Assembly (NCBI GenBank): GCA_963764465.1
Contig: CAVXSO010000006.1
Span: 682,001-746,000 of the forward strand
Length of the DNA stretch: 64,000 nucleotides
DNA from: JAJXXT01 sp963764465
GTDB lineage: Bacteria; Pseudomonadota; Alphaproteobacteria; Acetobacterales; Acetobacteraceae
Reading direction: 5' to 3'
The notes beneath the pieces are model-generated. The model was not told where the DNA came from and searched no databases. It worked only from the letters and a program-made list of their open reading frames with translations. A program made the position numbers and the translations under genes. Position 1 is the first letter of the stretch; each line of letters opens with the position of its first letter. Below, one piece after another: positions 1 through 10,320 of the stretch.

Positions 1-179
1 ACCTCCCGCCGCACCCGCGCCGGGTCGCTCGCCCGCTCCGCGCCATACAGCAGCTCGTAGAGCACCACATCGGAAAGACACAATCCCTCGGCCTCGGCAT
101 TGAACCGCGCCCGCACCGCATGGGACCGGTCACGCAACACCCGAATGCAGAAACTCGTATCGAGCAGATAACGAAGCAC
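1..179 (-). CDS. vapC: VapC-family PIN-domain toxin, C-terminal part cut by the window edge
   Basis: This is the N-terminal 59 codons of a PIN-domain ribonuclease toxin of a type II toxin-antitoxin pair; the rest lies outside the window. The start is GTG, and its G is shared with the last base of the vapB TAG stop, so the two are translationally coupled. The first strand reads LRYLLDTSFCIRVLRD, in which the Asp of LLDTS is the first acidic metal ligand of PIN nucleases. A second acidic position falls in the segment LSDVVLYELLYG, where PIN proteins carry the conserved Glu. Family knowledge gives an RNase that cleaves tRNA or rRNA and is neutralised by VapB. The call is firm for the family; the specific RNA target is unknown. 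Confidence 0.85.
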   Translation of the reverse strand, partial: MLRYLLDTSFCIRVLRDRSHAVRARFNAEAEGLCLSDVVLYELLYGAERASDPARVRRE

Positions 180-403
180 TAAAGCCCCTCGCGCTCCTGC
201 ATCGGCGGCTGCCGACGCTCGCCGAGGTCCACGCCAGGCGCCTCGAAAAAATCATCCCACGCCGCATCCGCCGGCGCGATGATCCGCCTCGGCCCATCCG
301 CGACAATCACCACATCATGCACCGCATCCGAGAACGCCACGGACTTCGGCAATCGCACCGCCTGCGACCGGTTCGAAAGAAACAGGGACGTCCGAGCCAC
401 CAT
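179..403 (-). CDS. vapB: VapB-type antitoxin (AbrB/MazE fold)
   Basis: A 74-residue antitoxin directly upstream of, and overlapping by one base, the PIN toxin. The N-terminal half (about residues 3-45) has the swapped-hairpin DNA-binding pattern of AbrB/MazE antitoxins: RTSLFLSNRSQAVRLPK followed by short hydrophobic strands. The C-terminal half is acidic and aromatic (AWDDFFEAPG), which is the part expected to wrap around the toxin. I chose the ATG at 403 because the homology begins there and GGAG lies about 8 bases upstream; the frame stays open much further but that extension is not conserved-looking. A palindrome just upstream suits autoregulation. VapB proteins normally repress their own operon together with VapC. 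Confidence 0.85.
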   Translation of the reverse strand: MVARTSLFLSNRSQAVRLPKSVAFSDAVHDVVIVADGPRRIIAPADAAWDDFFEAPGVDLGERRQPPMQEREGL

Positions 404-415
404 CGCCGTCACTCC

Positions 416-440
416 GTATATATCCCTCTTGTATATACAA
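416..440 (-). promoter_or_regulatory. Probable VapB/VapBC operator: palindrome plus repeated GTATATA half-site
   Basis: A perfect 12-bp palindrome, TTGTATATACAA, occupies 429-440. The sequence GTATATA recurs at 416 and 431, 15 bp apart. The block lies 12-37 bp upstream of the vapB ATG and is the only AT-rich stretch in this neighbourhood, so it is likely to contain the vapBC promoter and the autoregulatory operator. Binding is inferred from position and symmetry. Confidence 0.5.
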
Positions 441-545
441 CCGGCCACAAGCCGCCGCAAGAACGATCGCTCCACCAACCCGCCCGCGCCCCCTTCCCAA
501 CCTCCCCAAATCCCGCCATATAAGCAGAACATCCCAGGAACATTC

Positions 546-3404
<2,859 letters not shown>

Positions 3405-3437
3405 GGCGATCCGCAGCGCGAAACGCGGTCGCGAATT

Positions 3438-3459
3438 AAGTTCGCCGCGCGCGGAACTT
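3438..3459 (+). terminator. Weak hairpin after uvrA
   Basis: A short inverted repeat (aagttc, then 10 GC-rich bases, then gaactt) sits 34 bases past the uvrA stop. It is followed by TCCTAT rather than a clear T tract, so termination here is only a possibility. Confidence 0.3.
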
Positions 3460-3499
3460 TCCTATCCTGGACCGATAATCCATCCGGGAAGGAAACGGC

Positions 3500-4492
3500 G
3501 TGCCAAACCCCGACGTGACCGCAATCACCCGCCGCGCCCTGCTCGCCGGCACCGCCGCCATGGCCACCGCGCCCAGCCTCGTCTCACCGGCGCTCGCTGC
3601 CGCACCGATGGCCGCCGCCCAGGTCCCCGGCTACTACCGCTACAAGGTCGGCGACTACGAGCTCACCCAGCTCTCCGACGGCGCCGCCACCTTCCCGATG
3701 CCGGAACATTTCGTCACCAACCTCAGCAAGGAACGCGCGATCAAGGAGGCGGAGCGCAAATTCCTCGCCCCCGCCGGCAAGATCAGCGTCCCCTTCAGCC
3801 CCGTCCTGATCAACACGGGATCGAAACTGATCCTCATCGACACCGGCTACGGCCCCAATGTCGGCCCCTTCGTCGGCCATCTCCCGGCCAACCTCGCGGC
3901 CAGCGGTGTCACGCCGGATCAGATCGATATCGTCATCATCTCCCACATCCACCCGGACCACACCAACGGCCTGCACAACAAGGACGGCAGCCTCGCCTTC
4001 CCCAAGGCCGAGATCATCATGCCAGACCAGGACTGGGCCTTCTGGATGAGCCCGGAAAACGCCGTCAAGGCCAGCGACCCGGTCTCCAAGGGCTACTTCG
4101 CCAACGCCGCGAAAACCCTGACCGACCTCAAGGACCACGCCTCCACCTACGCCGCCGGCAAGGAAGTCGCCCCCGGCATCACCGCCATCGCCACCCCCGG
4201 CCACACGCCAGGCCACCGCTCCTTCGTCGTCTCCTCCGGCGCCGCGCGCATCTTCATCCAGTCGGACGTCACCAACATCCCGGCATTCTTCCTCGACCAT
4301 CCGGACTGGCACGTGATGTACGACCACGATCCCGCACTCGCGCAGGAAACCCGCCACAAATTCTACGACATGGCCGCGGCGGAAAAAGCCACCGTCGTCG
4401 GCTACCACTTCCCCTTCCCCTGCGTCGGCCACGTGGAGAAATCGGGCAAGAGCTACCGCCTCATCCCCACCGCCTGGACCTACGCGCTCTGA
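3500..4492 (+). CDS. Exported metallo-beta-lactamase-fold hydrolase (Tat signal)
   Basis: A 330-residue MBL-fold metallohydrolase. The zinc motif HIHPDH gives H149, H151, D153 and H154. A later GHTPGH block (about 235) and an Asp in QSDVTN (about 255) complete a dinuclear site. The N-terminus has a twin-arginine motif (TRRALLAG, residues 10-17), an Ala-rich hydrophobic stretch and a likely cleavage after ALAAA, so the enzyme probably acts in the periplasm already folded with its metals. The start is GTG at 3500, preceded by GGAAGGAAA; no ATG upstream fits. The layout resembles exported MBL proteins related to quorum-quenching lactonases and MBL esterases, but the substrate cannot be assigned. 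It is a stand-alone gene, convergent with hsp20, from which it is separated by a strong hairpin. Confidence 0.88.
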   Translation: MPNPDVTAITRRALLAGTAAMATAPSLVSPALAAAPMAAAQVPGYYRYKVGDYELTQLSDGAATFPMPEHFVTNLSKERAIKEAERKFLAPAGKISVPFSPVLINTGSKLILIDTGYGPNVGPFVGHLPANLAASGVTPDQIDIVIISHIHPDHTNGLHNKDGSLAFPKAEIIMPDQDWAFWMSPENAVKASDPVSKGYFANAAKTLTDLKDHASTYAAGKEVAPGITAIATPGHTPGHRSFVVSSGAARIFIQSDVTNIPAFFLDHPDWHVMYDHDPALAQETRHKFYDMAAAEKATVVGYHFPFPCVGHVEKSGKSYRLIPTAWTYAL

Positions 4493-4502
4493 AAAGCAGG
4501 CA

Positions 4503-4536
4503 CCCCGCGCCGCAAAAGGGGGAATGCGGCGCGGGG
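4503..4536. terminator. Hairpin between convergent genes
   Basis: A perfect 12-bp inverted repeat (ccccgcgccgca, 10-nt loop, tgcggcgcgggg) lies between the stop of the MBL hydrolase and the stop of hsp20. Read on the minus strand it is followed by TGCCTGCTTTT, so it best fits a terminator for hsp20. On the plus strand there is no T tract, though the stem could still block readthrough. Confidence 0.65.
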
Positions 4537-4573
4537 CGATACGGCCGGGAGGGAGGGAACCCGGCCGGATGGA

Positions 4574-5065
4574 TCAGGCGGCCTTGACCTCCACCTTGCG
4601 CACGCTCTCGCGCGCCTTCGCGCTCTTCGGCAGCGTCACGGTCAGCACGCCCTTCGCGAATTTCGCCTCGATCTTGTCGCGGTCCACCGTGTCCGGCAGC
4701 AGGAAGCTGCGCTCGAACATGCCCCAGCTGCGCTCGGAGTAGACCTCGTCGCCTTCCCTGTGCTCGCTCTCGCGCTTCTTCTCGCCGTGCACCGAGAGCA
4801 TGTCGCCGTCGATCGCGATCTCCACGTCCTTCTCCGCCATCCCCGGCAGCTCGAGCGAAACGCGGAACCCGCCCTTGTCCTCCACGACCTCAGCGGCGGG
4901 GTTCGGCACCAGGTCCTCGTCCCACGTCGCCGCCGGCACACCAAAGGGCGCGGTAAAGCGCTCGAGCAGCTTGTCCATTTCCGTGCGCAGGTTGCGCCAC
5001 GGCTCCACCGGCGCGCGCGCCACGGACTGCGCGGCCTTCTTCACCTTGACGGGGGCATTCGCCAT
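4574..5065 (-). CDS. Small heat-shock protein, Hsp20/alpha-crystallin family
   Basis: A 163-residue ATP-independent holdase chaperone. The alpha-crystallin domain spans about residues 55-155, with the family features ELPGMAEKDVEIAIDGDMLSV, then GMFERSFLLPDTVD, then a final strand GVLTVTLPKS. The N-terminal 50 residues are a basic, Ala-rich arm followed by a WRNLRTEMDKLLERF helix, as is usual for class A Hsp20. A strong Shine-Dalgarno (AGGAGGAAG) precedes the ATG at 5065, which excludes the much longer open frame upstream. The gene ends in a hairpin terminator. I saw no ROSE-type thermosensor or sigma-32 consensus in the short leader that I would defend. Confidence 0.93.
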   Translation of the reverse strand: MANAPVKVKKAAQSVARAPVEPWRNLRTEMDKLLERFTAPFGVPAATWDEDLVPNPAAEVVEDKGGFRVSLELPGMAEKDVEIAIDGDMLSVHGEKKRESEHREGDEVYSERSWGMFERSFLLPDTVDRDKIEAKFAKGVLTVTLPKSAKARESVRKVEVKAA

Positions 5066-5195
5066 CTTCTTCCTCCTGGAGAAATTTTCTCCGACAACGC
5101 TGCCCTTTTCGCGCAACGCCCCGCCGCGCGCCTTGACCCATGTCAAGTATCGCGCATAGCGCCCCGGCAGCCCCCAGCCACCGCCGCACGCCCGC

Positions 5196-5789
5196 TCACG
5201 CCCGCCGCAACACCGCGCCCCGCAGCATCGCCAGCCGCGGCATCCGCCCCCACCCCCGCTCCGCACGCTTCGCCGCCGCCGGCAGCGCCGCCGGCAACGC
5301 CGCGCGCGACCACCGCGAAGCCACGGGAACGTCCCCCGCCCCCAGCGCCTGCCACAACGCGCCCAGCCGCTCGCGCACCGCGTCCTCCACCCCCAGCACG
5401 CGCCCGAATGCCTCGCCCAGCCCCCGCCACAGCAGCAGCGGCGCCTCGTCCTCCAGCGCCGCATCCGCAGCCTCGCACAGCGCCAGCACCGTCTCGCGCG
5501 AAACGCTCCCCGCCTCGAACGCCTCGGCCAGCGGTGTCGCCAGCTCGTGCCGCCGCACCGCCCCCTCCGCCACCTCCCGCCACCATTGCACGCGCATCGC
5601 CCCCACCAGCGGCTCGGAGACCGAAAGCGCCCGCATCAGCTCGCCATGCACCCCATGCACCAGCCACATCGCCTCGCGCTGCGCGGGGGCCGCGAACAGG
5701 CTCGCGAAGAACAGCGCCCTGTCGCGCGCCCGCACCCGCTCGCCCGCGCCACCCAATCCGGACCCTGCTGGTCTTGACCCATCCGCCAT
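5196..5789 (-). CDS. Squalene/phytoene synthase-like protein, probably non-catalytic (NDUFAF6-like)
   Basis: A 197-residue protein related to the all-alpha squalene/phytoene synthase fold. The segment RALFFASLFAAPAQREAMWLV followed by SEPLVGAMRVQWWREV matches the recurring pattern of this family in proteobacteria. It is shorter than true synthases (about 280-300 residues), and I do not see either Asp-rich DxxxD metal motif. It is therefore more likely the enzyme-dead subgroup whose mitochondrial relative NDUFAF6 helps assemble respiratory complex I. That role is inference. It is transcribed away from sodB, with the two start codons about 40 bp apart, so both promoters must lie in that short gap or overlap the genes. 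Confidence 0.65.
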   Translation of the reverse strand: MADGSRPAGSGLGGAGERVRARDRALFFASLFAAPAQREAMWLVHGVHGELMRALSVSEPLVGAMRVQWWREVAEGAVRRHELATPLAEAFEAGSVSRETVLALCEAADAALEDEAPLLLWRGLGEAFGRVLGVEDAVRERLGALWQALGAGDVPVASRWSRAALPAALPAAAKRAERGWGRMPRLAMLRGAVLRRA

Positions 5790-5829
5790 CGCGCCATAGC
5801 TACCCCTTCAACCAACGCAGGAGAACGCC

Positions 5830-6429
5830 ATGCCCTTCGAGCTTCCCGCCCTGCCTTATTCCGTAAGCGCGCTGGCGGCGCGCGGCATGTGCCAGGAAAC
5901 GCTGGAACTGCACCACGGCAAGCACCACCAGGCCTACGTCACGGCGCTGAACGGCTTCGTGGAGAAGGACGCGGCTCTCCAGGGCAAGTCGCTCGAGGAC
6001 ATCGTGAAGCTGTCCCACAACAGCGCGCCGATGGCGGGCGTCTTCAACAACGCCGGCCAGCACTGGAACCACATCCTCTTCTGGCAGGCCATGGCGCCCA
6101 GCGGCGGCGGCATCCCCGGCAAGCTCGAGGCCAAGATCGTCGCCGATTTCGGCTCCGTCCAGGCCTTCAAGGACGCGTTCAAGACCGCCGCCACCACCCA
6201 GTTCGGCAGCGGCTGGGCCTGGCTCATCCTCACGCCCGCGGGCAAGCTCGCCTGCACCAAGACGCCCAACGGCTCCAACCCGCTCGCGACCGGCGAAGGC
6301 AAGGCGCTCCTCGGCTGCGACGTGTGGGAGCACAGCTACTACCTGGATTTCCGCAACCGCCGCCCGGACTACGTCAGCAACTGGCTCGACAAGCTCGCCA
6401 ACTACGAGCACGCCGCGGCACAGCTCTAG
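5830..6429 (+). CDS. sodB: Superoxide dismutase, Fe type
   Basis: A 199-residue cytoplasmic superoxide dismutase that converts superoxide to oxygen and hydrogen peroxide. The four metal ligands are all present: H28 (in LELHHGKHH), H81 (QHWNH), D164 and H168 (DVWEH). Gln77 in NNAGQHWNH occupies the position that holds the second-shell Gln in E. coli SodB, which supports Fe rather than Mn as the native metal. The N-terminus FELPALPYSVSAL is nearly the same as in E. coli SodB, fixing the start at 5830 behind AGGAG. A rho-independent terminator follows about 60 bp after the stop. Confidence 0.97.
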   Translation: MPFELPALPYSVSALAARGMCQETLELHHGKHHQAYVTALNGFVEKDAALQGKSLEDIVKLSHNSAPMAGVFNNAGQHWNHILFWQAMAPSGGGIPGKLEAKIVADFGSVQAFKDAFKTAATTQFGSGWAWLILTPAGKLACTKTPNGSNPLATGEGKALLGCDVWEHSYYLDFRNRRPDYVSNWLDKLANYEHAAAQL

Positions 6430-6492
6430 CCGCGCGCGCCACACGGCGCGCGAGGCGCGACGGCCCGACGCAAAACCGTCATCGGATAGGCC

Positions 6493-6524
6493 AAGGCCCC
6501 GCCCCGCGCGGGGCCTTTTCTTTT
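6493..6524 (+). terminator. Rho-independent terminator of sodB
   Basis: A 10-bp stem (aaggccccgc / gcggggcctt) with a 5-nt loop is followed by TTCTTTT. It lies between the sodB stop and the start of the liv-type operon and is the clearest intrinsic terminator in the window. Confidence 0.85.
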
Positions 6525-6574
6525 GCGGCCGCATGCGGTCCAATCGCGTTACAAGCAAGACAGGAAACGCCGCC

Positions 6575-7783
6575 ATGTCGCCTCCCAGCCTGCGCGCCGC
6601 GCTCGCGGCCATGGCCATCATCGCGCTGCCCGCGGCACACGCCGCCGCGCAAGGCAAGCCGATCAAGCTCGCACTGATCGAGGACCTCACCGGCCCGCTC
6701 CAGGCCTACGCCAAGCAGGCCGTCACCGGCTTCAACATGGGCCTCGAATACGCCACCCACGGCACCGGCACGATCGCCGGCCGCAAGATCGAGATCACGG
6801 TCAAGGACAGCCAGACCAAGCCGGAAACCGGCCGCTCGCTGCTCGAGCAATCCTTCGGCGACGACAACGACGACCTCGCCGTCGGCGGCACCGCCTCCAA
6901 CGTCGCCCTCGCCATGCTGCCCGTCGCCCAGGAATACAAGAAGGTCTTCATCGTCGACTCAGCCGTCGCCGACAGCATCACCGGCGCCAACTGGAACCGC
7001 TACATCTTCCGCGTCGACCGCAACTCCTCGCAGGATGCGGTCTCCAACGCGCTCGCCATCGGCAAGCCCGGCGTCGTCGTGGCGACCCTGGCCCAGGACT
7101 ACGCCTTCGGCCGCGACGGTGTGGCCGCCTTCCGCACGGCGCTGGCCGCCACCGGCGCCAAGCTCGTGCACGAGGAATACGCGCCCCCCACCACCACCGA
7201 CTTCACCGCCCCCGCGCAACGCATCTTCGATGCGCTGGCCAAGGAAAAGGGCGAGAAGATCCTCTTCGTCCTCTGGGCCGGCGCCGACCCGATGACGAAG
7301 CTCGCCGCACTCAACCCCGGCCGTCTCGGCATCACGCTCGCGACCGGCGGCAACATCCTGCCCGTGCTCAAGGCGTACAACACCGTCGCGGCACTCAACG
7401 GCATGCAGGGCGCCACCTACTACTACTTCGCCATCCCGCATAACCCGGTGAACGACTGGCTCGTGAAGGAGCACCAGGCCCGCTTCCACGAGCCGCCGGA
7501 CTTCTTCACCGCCAACGGCATGGCCACCGGCATGGCGCTGGCCACCGCGCTCGAAAAGACCCAGGGCAAGACCGACGCCGAGACCCTCATCAAGGCGATG
7601 GAGGACATGAAGTTCGAAACGCCGAAGGGCACGATGATGTTCCGCGCCGCGGACCACCAGGCGCTGCAGCCGATGTTCGGCTTCAAGCTCAAGGTCGACG
7701 CCTCGCAGCCCTGGGCGGTGCCGGAGCTCACCAAGGTCTACACGATCGAGGACATGAAGATCCCCATCGCCAACAAGCGGTGA
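6575..7783 (+). CDS. Periplasmic substrate-binding protein of a branched-chain amino acid type ABC importer
   Basis: A 402-residue type I periplasmic binding protein (Peripla_BP_6/LivJ-like fold). The N-terminus is a Sec signal peptide: a short basic start, a hydrophobic core ALAAMAIIALPAAHA and likely cleavage before QGKP. The mature protein opens with KLALIEDLTGPLQAYAKQ, the usual first strand and ligand loop of this family. The ATG at 6575 has AGGAAA upstream; an earlier in-frame ATG at 6533 lies inside the terminator-proximal region and lacks a ribosome site. It is the first gene of a five-gene operon and overlaps the next start (GTGA). The ligand is not deducible; relatives bind amino acids, amides, urea or aromatic acids. 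Confidence 0.9.
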   Translation: MSPPSLRAALAAMAIIALPAAHAAAQGKPIKLALIEDLTGPLQAYAKQAVTGFNMGLEYATHGTGTIAGRKIEITVKDSQTKPETGRSLLEQSFGDDNDDLAVGGTASNVALAMLPVAQEYKKVFIVDSAVADSITGANWNRYIFRVDRNSSQDAVSNALAIGKPGVVVATLAQDYAFGRDGVAAFRTALAATGAKLVHEEYAPPTTTDFTAPAQRIFDALAKEKGEKILFVLWAGADPMTKLAALNPGRLGITLATGGNILPVLKAYNTVAALNGMQGATYYYFAIPHNPVNDWLVKEHQARFHEPPDFFTANGMATGMALATALEKTQGKTDAETLIKAMEDMKFETPKGTMMFRAADHQALQPMFGFKLKVDASQPWAVPELTKVYTIEDMKIPIANKR

Positions 7784-8613
7784 CGGCACAAATCCTGGAA
7801 ACCGGCATCCTCGAAACACCCATCCCCGCAGCACCCGTCCTCCAGACCCGCGGCCTGACCGTCCGTTTCGGCGGCCAGGTCGCGGTCAACGACGTCTCGG
7901 CGTCGTTCGATTCCGGTACGCTCACCGCCATCGTCGGCCCCAACGGCGCCGGCAAGACGACGTATTTCAACCTCATCTCCGGCGCGCTGCGCCCCACCTC
8001 CGGCCACGTCCTGCTGCGCGGCCAGGACATCACGCGCGCGGGCGCCGCCGCCCGTGCCCGCGCCGGCATCGGCCGCGCCTTCCAGCGCACCTCCCTCTTC
8101 CCCGACCTCACCGCCTTCGAGAACGTGCGCCTCGCCGTCCAGGCGCGCGCCGGCGAGGGCCTCGCCATGCTCCACACCGCCGCCTCGCGCACGGCGCTCG
8201 CCGACCGCGCCGATGAATGCCTCCGCCGCGTCAACCTCCAGGCCCGCGCGCGGACGGCAGCCGCCGCCCTCTCCCACGGCGACCAGCGCAAGCTCGAGGT
8301 CGCCATCCTCATCGCGCTGGAACCCGCCGTCTTCCTCTTCGACGAGCCCACCGCCGGCATGAGCGTGGACGAAGTCCCGGTCATCCTCGACCTCATCGAG
8401 GAACTGCGCGCCGAGCGCCGCCACGCCATCCTCCTCGTCGAGCACAAGATGGACGTCGTCGATCGCCTCGCCGACCGTGTCGTCGTGCTGCACCAGGGCG
8501 CGCTGCTGGCCGACGGGCCGCCCGCCGAAGTCATCGCCTCCCGCCTCGTGCAGGAAGCCTATCTCGGCCTGCAACCCCAGGATGAGAATGGGGGCGAGCC
8601 CGACGATGCCTGA
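7780..8613 (+). CDS. livG: ABC importer ATPase, LivG type
   Basis: A 277-residue cytoplasmic ATPase that energises the importer. Walker A is GPNGAGKTT (about residues 53-61), the signature is the LSHGDQRKLE form typical of LivG, Walker B ends in FLFDEPTAGM, and the switch His lies in LLVEHKMDVV. LivG proteins carry the GRAFQRTSLFPDLTAFENV Q-loop seen here. The start is GTG at 7780, overlapping the binding-protein stop as GTGA. The product has about 25 extra N-terminal residues before the first strand, which is slightly long for the family; a later start is possible but none has a better ribosome site. The gene name denotes the family, not a proven substrate. Confidence 0.9.
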   Translation: MTAQILETGILETPIPAAPVLQTRGLTVRFGGQVAVNDVSASFDSGTLTAIVGPNGAGKTTYFNLISGALRPTSGHVLLRGQDITRAGAAARARAGIGRAFQRTSLFPDLTAFENVRLAVQARAGEGLAMLHTAASRTALADRADECLRRVNLQARARTAAAALSHGDQRKLEVAILIALEPAVFLFDEPTAGMSVDEVPVILDLIEELRAERRHAILLVEHKMDVVDRLADRVVVLHQGALLADGPPAEVIASRLVQEAYLGLQPQDENGGEPDDA

Positions 8614-9331
8614 CCCCCTCCTCGCGCTGGAAGCGGTCCACACCTCCATCGGCCGCTACCGCATCCTGCACGGCGTGGATCTCGCGGTGCCCCGGGGCGG
8701 CGTCACCGTCCTCCTCGGCCGCAACGGCGCGGGAAAAACCACCACCCTGCGCACCATCATGGGCCTCTGGCGCGCCTCGGCGGGCAGCATCCGCTTCGCC
8801 GGCCAGGACATCGCGGCCATGCCCACGCCCGCCATCGCCCGCGCCGGCATCGCCTACGTGCCAGAGGACATGGGCATCTTCGGCCTCCTCACCGTCGGCG
8901 AGAACATGCGCCTCGCCACCATCACCGGCCGCCTCGCGCCGGAGCGGCGGGACGCCATCCTCGCCCTCTTCCCCATCCTCGCCGAAAAATGGCAGCAGGC
9001 CGCCGGCACGCTCTCCGGCGGGCAGAAGCAGATGCTCGCCATCGCGCGCGCCATCGCCGAGCCACGCCGCCTCATCATCGTGGACGAACCCTCCAAGGGC
9101 CTCGCCCCCGGCGTCATCCGCCAGGTCACCCAGGCGCTCGCGGCACTCGCGAAACAGGGCGCCACCATTCTGCTTGTGGAACAGAATTTCCACATGGCGC
9201 GCAGCCTCGGCGACACCGTCGCGGTGATGGACGACGGCCGCATCGTCCACGCCGGCACCATGGCCGCCCTCGCCGCGGACGAAGCGCTGCAGACCCGCCT
9301 CCTCGGCCTCGCGCTCGCGAGCCATCAATGA
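8606..9331 (+). CDS. livF: ABC importer ATPase, LivF type
   Basis: A 241-residue ATPase that pairs with the LivG-type subunit. Walker A GRNGAGKTT and the downstream TTLRTIMGL are characteristic of LivF. The signature is LSGGQKQMLAIARAI, Walker B is IIVDEPSKGLAP, and the switch region reads LLVEQNFHMA. GIAYVPEDMGIFGLLTVGENM is the LivF-type Q-loop. The ATG at 8606 overlaps the livG stop by 8 bases. The frame is open 43 codons further upstream, but those residues are Ser/Pro/Arg-rich antisense-like sequence inside livG. It overlaps the permease start by ATGA. Confidence 0.92.
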   Translation: MPDPLLALEAVHTSIGRYRILHGVDLAVPRGGVTVLLGRNGAGKTTTLRTIMGLWRASAGSIRFAGQDIAAMPTPAIARAGIAYVPEDMGIFGLLTVGENMRLATITGRLAPERRDAILALFPILAEKWQQAAGTLSGGQKQMLAIARAIAEPRRLIIVDEPSKGLAPGVIRQVTQALAALAKQGATILLVEQNFHMARSLGDTVAVMDDGRIVHAGTMAALAADEALQTRLLGLALASHQ

Positions 9332-10320
9332 AGCAGCATGCCCCCGCCCTCGTCCTCCCCGCGCTCGCGCTGCTGGCGCTCGCCGCCATGCCCACCCCCA
9401 CCTGGATCGCGCTCACCGTCGCCGGCATCGCGCTGGGCACGATGCTGTTCCTCATGGCGAGCGGCCTCACCCTCGTCTTCGGCCTCATGGACGTGATGAA
9501 CTTCGCCCACGGCGCCTTCATCACGCTCGGCGCCTATGTCGCGGTCAGCGTGCTCGGCCAGCTCCCGCTCTGGATCGCGGCACACTCCCTCGGCCCCAAC
9601 CTCGCCGCACTCGCCGTCGCCGTCATCGCCGCTTCGGTCTGCGGCGCCCTCGCCGGCCTCGTCTTCGAGCGCCTCTTCATCCGTCCCGTCCAGGGCACGC
9701 ATTCGCGTGACGCCCAGGGCTCGCACCTGCGCCAGATCCTGATGACCACCGGCGCCCTCATCGTCGTGGGCGAACTCATGCTGATGCTCTGGGGCGCCGA
9801 GCCGCTCAACGTCGCCAAGCCCGCCCTGCTGCGCGGCAGCGTCCTGTTCATGGGCGCCGCCATCGAGACCTACCGCCTCGCGGCCATCGCCCTCGGCCTC
9901 GTCATCTGGCTCGCACTCCACCTCACGCTCAACCGCACCCGGCTCGGCCTGCTCGTCCGCGCGGGCGTCGAGAACCGCGAGATGGTGGAGGCGCTGGGCT
10001 TTCGCATCGGCCGCCTCTTCGTCCTCGTCTTCGCCACCGGCGCGGCACTCGCCGGCATCGGCGGCGCCATGTGGGCCGTCTACCAGGAGATCGTGACGCC
10101 CGCGATCGGCGCGGAAATGACCGTCCTCGTCTTCATCACCGTCATCATCGGCGGCCTCGGCTCCGTCGGCGGCTGCCTCGTCGCCGCCATACTCGTGGGC
10201 CTCACCGCCAACTACGCCGGCTTCCTCGCGCCGAAGCTGGCGCTGGGCTCCAACCTCGCCCTCCTGGTGCTCATCCTCCTCTGGCGGCCCCGCGGCCTCT
10301 TCCCGCTGGCGAAATCATGA
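9328..10320 (+). CDS. livH: ABC importer permease, LivH type
   Basis: A 330-residue inner-membrane permease with about eight to nine hydrophobic segments. The motif NFAHGAFITLGAY (about residues 58-70) is the LivH signature. The cytoplasmic coupling region near ENREMVEALGFRIGRLF matches the EAA-like loop that docks with the ATPases. The C-terminus ends in WRPRGLFPLAKS, close to the RPRGLFG motif common in this family. A slightly long loop RPVQGTHSRDAQGSHLRQI follows the third helix. Start by ATGA overlap with livF and end by ATGA overlap with livM, so the subunits are co-translated. Confidence 0.92.
   Translation: MKQHAPALVLPALALLALAAMPTPTWIALTVAGIALGTMLFLMASGLTLVFGLMDVMNFAHGAFITLGAYVAVSVLGQLPLWIAAHSLGPNLAALAVAVIAASVCGALAGLVFERLFIRPVQGTHSRDAQGSHLRQILMTTGALIVVGELMLMLWGAEPLNVAKPALLRGSVLFMGAAIETYRLAAIALGLVIWLALHLTLNRTRLGLLVRAGVENREMVEALGFRIGRLFVLVFATGAALAGIGGAMWAVYQEIVTPAIGAEMTVLVFITVIIGGLGSVGGCLVAAILVGLTANYAGFLAPKLALGSNLALLVLILLWRPRGLFPLAKS

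Noticed and set aside
279..545. In-frame extension of uvrA by 89 codons upstream of 546
   Set aside because: It overlaps the vapB gene on the other strand and reads as low-complexity sequence. UvrA homology and AGGA point to the ATG at 546.
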